Shown here: one piece after another, positions 6,823 through 11,094 of the stretch | Layout of the letters: every line of letters starts with the position of its first letter | Numbering within the stretch: position 1 is the stretch's first letter | Assembly (NCBI GenBank): GCA_021204765.1 | Contig: JAJPYU010000060.1 | Coordinates: forward strand, 1 to 11,094 | Reading direction: 5' to 3' | Origin: Clostridiales bacterium | GTDB lineage: Bacteria > Bacillota > Clostridia > Lachnospirales > Lachnospiraceae | Length of the DNA stretch: 11,094 bases | Notes under the pieces: generated by a model | Seen by the model: only the letters and a program-made list of their open reading frames with translations | What the model was told of the DNA's origin: nothing | Database searches by the model: none | Program-made: the position numbers and the translations under genes

Positions 6823-8070
6823 TTATCTCTCTCTTAAGCCCTCGGGCACTGCCAGATGCCTGGGAAGCCCGCCAGCATAGATGGTAGTGAGCTCACCCTG
6901 GATAAGTGGCTTTGCATACTGTATGAACTCCTCAGTGACATAGTCGCCGTCCTCGTTGACCCACTCTCTGGGCACGGTGCGGGCCTCATTTGCAATCTTG
7001 GACACATCCTTAAGTGCAGTGACATTGATATAAGGCTCCTGGCTGTAACGCTCAAAGACTACCATCTTGGCTGTCTCTCCGTCAAAGGCTGCGCGGATGG
7101 ATGCCGCACCTGCCTCCATGGCTTCCATAATATCAGTGATGGATGCCACGTGAGAGCCCGCTCTCTGCAGGATGGAGAACTCGATAGCCCTGGTCTTGCA
7201 TCCGAACTCTCCGGCGATATATCCCGCCAGATAAGTGGCGGTGCCGGTGAGCTGCTTGTGGCCGAAAGCGTCAACAAAATCAGAACCGCCGCCCAGCTGG
7301 CACACGTAGGTGCCGTCAGCTGTGTGAATTCCTTCTGAGACAGCCACGACCACTGATCTCTTCTCCTTAAGGAGCTTGCCGACCTTATCTCGGAACATAT
7401 GGATATCAAACGGGATCTCGGGCAGATAGATCAGATCCGGGCCATAGCAGTCGTCATCCTCAGACAGAGCCGCCGCTCCGGTCAGCCATCCGGCATCCCT
7501 TCCCATGATCTCAACGATAGTGCACATGCCCTGCTTGAAATCGATGGTGAAGCTGTCGCGAATCAGCTCTTTCATGGTGACGGCGATATATTTGGCGGCA
7601 CTGCCGTAACCGGGTGTATGATCGGTTAAGGCCAGGTCGTTGTCAACAGTCTTGGGGCAGCCCATGAAGCGAATGGGACTGTCAATGCTGATGGCGTACT
7701 TGGACAGCTTGTCGATGGTGTCCATGGAATCATTTCCGCCGATGTATACGAAGGCTCCGATCTCCATCTCATCCAGCATGGAAAAAATCTTCTTATATGT
7801 GTCCTCGTTGCCCTCCAGATCGGGAAGCTTATAGCGGCAGGAACCAAGGAATGATGCCGGTGTCCTCTTTAAGAGCTCTGCATCCAGGGAATCCTTAATG
7901 TGCTCTGAGAGGTCGATGTACCTGCCCTCCAAAAAGCCCTGGATACCGTTTAACATACCGTAGACCTTGTTCGCTCCGCACTCTACGGCAGCCTGGTAGA
8001 CACCGCAAAGGCTGGCATTTATCGCTGCGGTGGGTCCGCCGGACTGTCCTACAATGACATTCTTGATCAT
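6823..8070 (-). CDS. pfp: Pyrophosphate-dependent 6-phosphofructokinase
   Basis: Uses PPi in place of ATP for the reversible conversion of fructose-6-phosphate to fructose-1,6-bisphosphate, so it can serve glycolysis or gluconeogenesis. From the ATG at 8070 it has 415 residues. It starts MIKNVIVGQSGGPTAAINAS, the P-loop-like glycine motif of PFKs. The donor-determining sites are GGNDS (111-115; Asp114 where ATP enzymes have Gly) and PKTVDND (139-145; Lys140 where ATP enzymes have Gly). These two side chains are known to exclude ATP and favour PPi. MGRDAGW (189-195) and the C-terminal GGLPRHL follow. The open frame reaches an ATG at 8124, but GGAAGGAG lies 9 bases before the 8070 ATG and the extra 18 residues (MLMLSAIKKYIF...) lie in the leader hairpin. 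It is first in a two-gene operon with fba. Donor specificity is inferred from residues, not assayed. Confidence 0.92.
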   Translation of the reverse strand: MIKNVIVGQSGGPTAAINASLCGVYQAAVECGANKVYGMLNGIQGFLEGRYIDLSEHIKDSLDAELLKRTPASFLGSCRYKLPDLEGNEDTYKKIFSMLDEMEIGAFVYIGGNDSMDTIDKLSKYAISIDSPIRFMGCPKTVDNDLALTDHTPGYGSAAKYIAVTMKELIRDSFTIDFKQGMCTIVEIMGRDAGWLTGAAALSEDDDCYGPDLIYLPEIPFDIHMFRDKVGKLLKEKRSVVVAVSEGIHTADGTYVCQLGGGSDFVDAFGHKQLTGTATYLAGYIAGEFGCKTRAIEFSILQRAGSHVASITDIMEAMEAGAASIRAAFDGETAKMVVFERYSQEPYINVTALKDVSKIANEARTVPREWVNEDGDYVTEEFIQYAKPLIQGELTTIYAGGLPRHLAVPEGLRER

Positions 8071-8102
8071 AATGAAATACTCCTTCCTAAAGATGTACTT
8101 TT

Positions 8103-8141
8103 TGATAGCTGATAGCATGAGCACTTCGTGTTCCAGCTATC
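8103..8141 (-). promoter_or_regulatory. Structured leader of the pfp-fba transcript
   Basis: The pfp 5' leader holds a large imperfect hairpin. The outer arms GATAGCTG (8104-8111) and CAGCTATC (8134-8141) pair over 8 bp. An inner stem, GAGCAC (8119-8124) with GTGTTC (8128-8133), has a three-base loop. A second GATAGC copy (8111-8116) can pair with GCTATC (8136-8141) instead, giving a more compact alternative fold. No T-run follows on the minus strand, so it is not a simple terminator. It matches no riboswitch class I can recognise by eye. It ends about 33 bases before the pfp ATG. Confidence 0.45.
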
Positions 8142-8165
8142 ACCACTGCGTCCGTAATCGAGCAT

Positions 8166-8194
8166 ATTTTAATACAAAGCCCTCAGATTTTCAA
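8166..8194 (-). promoter_or_regulatory. Sigma-70-type promoter of pfp-fba, overlapping the 3' end of dnaE
   Basis: On the minus strand, TTGAAA (8194-8189) is followed by exactly 17 bases and TAAAAT (8171-8166). Both boxes match 5 of 6 consensus bases. The -35 box and part of the spacer lie in the last codons of dnaE. A start near 8159 gives a leader of about 90 bases that contains the hairpin at 8103-8141. Confidence 0.65.
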
Positions 8195-10438
8195 TGCTTT
8201 TTCCGTAAGTTTGATATTTTCTTCACAAAATACCTCCCCCAGCCGGGCAATGAGGATATCATCGGCATTCACCGTCCGGGAAGGCCCCAGCCTCCGCATC
8301 TGCTTCTCCTTTTCCAGGTAAATGACCACAAAGTCCCGTCCGTCACTGCTTCTTATAATTTCATCAAGCGCTGCGCTTCCCGCATCGAAGGCTGCGTGAT
8401 CGGCAAAACGCACCCAGACCTCCCTTGGGACCTGGTCAAAGGATATCATCCGTTCACAGATGAGCTTACCGTTTTTCTCCTCCTCAAGGGATACACGGCC
8501 CTTTACAAATACCTTGGCATCCTCCTCCATCAGTGGAGAGTAGCGCTGATAATCGTTGGGAAAGACTATGACCTCCACACTTCCGACAAGATCCTCTATG
8601 GTAAGAAAGGCCATGACCTTGTTGTTCTTCGTATACTTGATGGTCTTCGCCGCGATAAGCCCGCCTATAGTGGCCTCGGCACCGTCCCGGGCGATTACCT
8701 CACCGGTCTCCTCATCCCTTATGAAATCCGCTGATGTATTGGTGATATTCTTCCTCCAGCGCTCCTCATATTCTTCTAAGGGATGGCCGCTGATATATAT
8801 CCCCAGGACCTCCTTTTCCATGGCGAGGAGCTCTTCCTTATCGTACTCCGGCACCGGGGGCAGCTTTATGGCAAAGCGATCCCTCTCCTCGTCTGAGACC
8901 AGGTCGAAGAGGCTCATCTGACCCTCTATGCTGTTCTTTCTCCTGTGAGCCACGTTATCCATGATAGGCTCATAAATGATGATAAACTGGCGGCGGTTCC
9001 CGCCCAGGCCGTCAAAGGCTCCGGCCTTGATGAAATTCTCCACGGCGCGGCGGTTGGCGTCTTTGGAGGTGTTTCTCTCTATAAAATCCTCCAGGGAGCG
9101 GTATTTACCATGAGCCTCCCTCTCCGCCACCAGGGCCTCGATAAGGGGCCGCCCCACACTCTTTATGGCGTTAAGGCCATAACGGATGGCCCCGCCTGAG
9201 ACGGAAAATGAGCCCAGGCTCTCGTTGATACTGGGAGGCAGTACCTTTATCCCCATCTGGCGGCAGACCTGGATGTACTCCGAGACCTTGGCCGACTTGT
9301 CGATGACCGAGGTCATAAGAGCCGCCATGAATTCCACGGGATAATAATATTTGAGAAACGCCGTCTGATATGATACCACGGCATAGGCTGCGGCATGGGA
9401 TTTGTTAAAGGCGTATTTCGCGAAATCCGTCATCTCGTCGTATATCTTATTTGCGGTCTCCTCAGAAATACCATTGGCTATACAGCCTTTGACACCCTCC
9501 CCGGGATTCCCATAGACGAAATTCTGCCGCTCCCTGGCCATGACATCGGCCTTTTTCTTCGACATGGCGCGGCGTACCAGGTCGCTGCGTCCTAATGTAT
9601 ATCCCGCCAGGTCTCTGACTATCTGCATTACCTGCTCCTGGTATACTATACAGCCATAGGTTGGTGCCAGGATAGGCTCAAGCTGCGGGCAGTCGTAAGT
9701 GATGGTCTCCGGGTGATTCTTTCCCTTTATATATGCGGGGATGAAATCCATGGGCCCGGGCCGGTAGAGGGAGATTCCGGCTATAAGATCCTCCAGGCTC
9801 TGGGGTTTTAAGTCCTTCATAAAGCTCTTCATCCCGGCGCTCTCCAGCTGGAAGACTCCGTCATTCCTGCCGGTGCAGAGGGAGCCTAAGACTTCCTTAT
9901 CGTCATAATCTATATTGTCAATGTCTATATCTATACCCTGGCTCATCTTCACATTTTTCACCGCGTCCTGGATGACAGTGAGGGTGCGGAGACCCAGAAA
10001 ATCCATCTTAAGCAGGCCCAGCTCCTCCAGGGTCGTCATGGTAAACTGGGTGGTAACGGCACCGTCTGCGCCTCTGGCCAGGGGGACATACTCGTCCACG
10101 GACTTCTGGCTTATGACCACTCCCGCCGCATGGATGGAGGTGTGCCGGGGCAGTCCCTCCAGGCGTTTTGCCATGTCTATGAGGCGGGTGATCTCAGGAT
10201 AAGTCTCATATATATTTTTAAGCTCCGGGTTCATGGTGAGAGCCTTGTCTATGGTGATGTCCAGCTCCTTCGGTATCATCTTCGCTACCTTGTCGCAGGT
10301 GGCATAGGAGAGATCCATAACCCGGCCCACGTCCCGGATGACATTTCTGGCCGCCAGGGTGCCGAAAGTGACTATCTGCACCACCCTGTCCTTGCCATAC
10401 TTTCTCGTCACATAGTCTATGACCTCGGGGCGGCGCTC
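8183..10438 (-). pseudogene. dnaE: DNA polymerase III alpha subunit, C-terminal part after an in-frame stop
   Basis: This is the same reading frame as the upstream part and continues directly after the TAG codon at 10441-10439, with ERRPEVIDYV leading into TRKYGKDRVVQIVTFGT. Numbering from the GTG at 10411, it includes HTSIHAAGVV (90-99), KMDFLGLRTL (135-144; the third catalytic Asp is Asp137), VFQLES (186-191), YRPGPMDFIP (216-225), YQEQVMQI (257-264), FNKSHAAAYA (335-344), then the helix-hairpin-helix region. A C-terminal OB-fold (ATIGGLIAAKTI...) follows, then the tail to the TGA at 8183. Nothing else in it is broken, so the protein is fully conserved apart from the stop. Without readthrough, only a restart at the 10411 GTG could express it (742 residues); GAGG lies 11 bases upstream of that codon. 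The sequence is the replicative polymerase; whether it is truly broken is unclear. Confidence 0.85.
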
Positions 10439-10441
10439 CTA
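10439..10441 (-). other. dnaE: In-frame TAG codon inside dnaE, probably in place of a Tyr codon
   Basis: The minus strand reads GAT TTC TGC TAG GAG CGC CGC. Related DnaE proteins have an aromatic residue or Met here. A single base change at 10439 (plus-strand C where A or G is expected) would turn TAT or TAC into TAG. Both flanks are in the same frame, so this is a substitution and not a frameshift. Confidence 0.9.
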
Positions 10442-11094
10442 GCAGAAATCCACGTCAATATCGGGCATGGAGACCCGCTCTGGATTAAGGAAGCGCTCAA
10501 AGAGCAGGTTATATTTTACCGGATCGAGCTGGGTGATATCCAGGGTGTAGGCCACCAGGGATCCGGCGGCGCTGCCACGGCCCGGGCCCACTGCTATTCC
10601 GTTCTCCCTGGCGAAGTGTATGAAATCCCAGACTATGAGGAAATAGTCCACATAGCCCATGTTTTTGATGACGGAGAGCTCATAATTTAATTTCTCTGAA
10701 AGCTCGGGTATCCTCTCCTCAGGATAATGCCGGTGCAGTCCCTCAAAACAGAGCCTGTTTAAGTATTCCCAGGAAGTGTAACCTTCCGGCACGTCGAATT
10801 TCGGCAGCTTGGTAACGCCGAACTCTATCTGAACATCACAGCGGTCGGCGATCTTCTGAGTATTCTCCAGAGCCTCTGGGCAGTATGAAAATAGGGAGCG
10901 CATCTCCTCCTCGGACTTCAGGTAGTACTGGCCGCCCTCATAGCGCATACGGTCCTCATCCGCCAGCTTCTTTCCGGTCTGGAGGCAGAGCAGGATGTCA
11001 TGGGGATCAGCGTCCCCGGCGTAGGTGTAGTGGACATCGTTGGTGGCCACCAGCTCAATCCCAGTCTCCTCGTGCATGCGCATGAGCTGCGCAT
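10442..11094 (-). pseudogene. dnaE: DNA polymerase III alpha subunit, partial N-terminal part, cut by the window edge
   Basis: The replicative polymerase catalytic subunit in the cytosolic replisome. The frame is open to the window end (AQL precedes the Met at 11083), so the true start and most of the PHP domain lie outside. Numbering from that internal Met, the visible part has the end of the PHP domain (ATNDVHY, 13-19), then the palm region with NMGYVDYFLIVWDFI (141-155), VGPGRGSAAGSLVAY (165-179), LLFERFLNPER (193-203) and MPDIDVDFC (206-214), which holds two of the three catalytic aspartates. The stop falls immediately after that motif. A product ending here would lack the third catalytic Asp, fingers, beta-clamp-binding region and OB domain, and could not polymerise. 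This is DnaE1-like rather than PolC: there is no exonuclease insertion in the visible part. Confidence 0.85.

Noticed and set aside
8071..8124. Upstream extension of pfp to the ATG at 8124
   Set aside because: The added residues resemble no PFK N-terminus and fall in the leader hairpin. GGAAGGAG and the conserved MIKNVIVGQSGG start support 8070.
8103..8141. Terminator after dnaE
   Set aside because: The hairpin is followed on the minus strand by AAAAAG and not a T-run, and it lies downstream of a good promoter.
10439..10441. Genome-wide TAG recoding or pyrrolysine
   Set aside because: relQ uses TAG as a normal stop, the other genes use TGA and TAA, and this position in DnaE is not a known pyrrolysine site.
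10400..10460. Programmed frameshift or intein in dnaE
   Set aside because: Both halves are in the same frame with only one codon affected. No slippery sequence or intein motif is present.

Overview
All eight recognisable genes lie on the minus strand. The window reads as a core chromosomal segment of a Firmicute, most likely a Clostridia/Lachnospiraceae-type anaerobe. This is inferred from strong GGAGG-type ribosome binding sites, the clostridial-looking DnaE, the TIDLD-type phosphofructokinase, a PPi-dependent phosphofructokinase and a RelQ-type small alarmone synthetase. No phage, IS element, CRISPR array, tRNA or rRNA was seen.

In transcription order (right to left): (1) 11094-8183 is DNA polymerase III alpha subunit (dnaE). 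Its 5' end is cut by the window edge, and one in-frame TAG codon (10441-10439) interrupts it just after the catalytic PDIDVDFC motif. (2) 8070-5833 is a two-gene glycolytic unit, PPi-dependent phosphofructokinase then class II fructose-bisphosphate aldolase. It is preceded by a good sigma-70-type promoter overlapping the end of dnaE and a hairpin-bearing leader, and it ends at a strong intrinsic terminator (5751-5806). (3) 5609-3056 is ATP-type phosphofructokinase (pfkA), a TrmH/SpoU-family RNA 2'-O-methyltransferase overlapping it by 4 bases, and a RelQ-like (p)ppGpp synthetase. An extended -10 promoter drives the group. (4) 2955-1711 is a short, Thermotoga-type S-adenosylhomocysteine hydrolase. 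(5) 1648-47 is a 533-residue AAA-ATPase-like/PD-(D/E)XK nuclease-like protein of unknown role, followed by a hairpin. I see no terminator between pfkA and this last gene, so groups 3-5 may share a transcript.

Functionally, the centre holds two consecutive glycolytic steps: fructose-6-phosphate to fructose-1,6-bisphosphate by either an ATP-type or a PPi-type enzyme, then aldolase cleavage. The RNA methyltransferase makes S-adenosylhomocysteine and AhcY removes it. RelQ adds a stringent-response enzyme to the pfkA group.

The most notable item is the dnaE stop codon, which needs a read-level check because the gene is normally essential. The other leads are the paired phosphofructokinases, the structured pfp leader and the AT-richer ATPase/nuclease gene. 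I did not find a clearly new multi-gene system.
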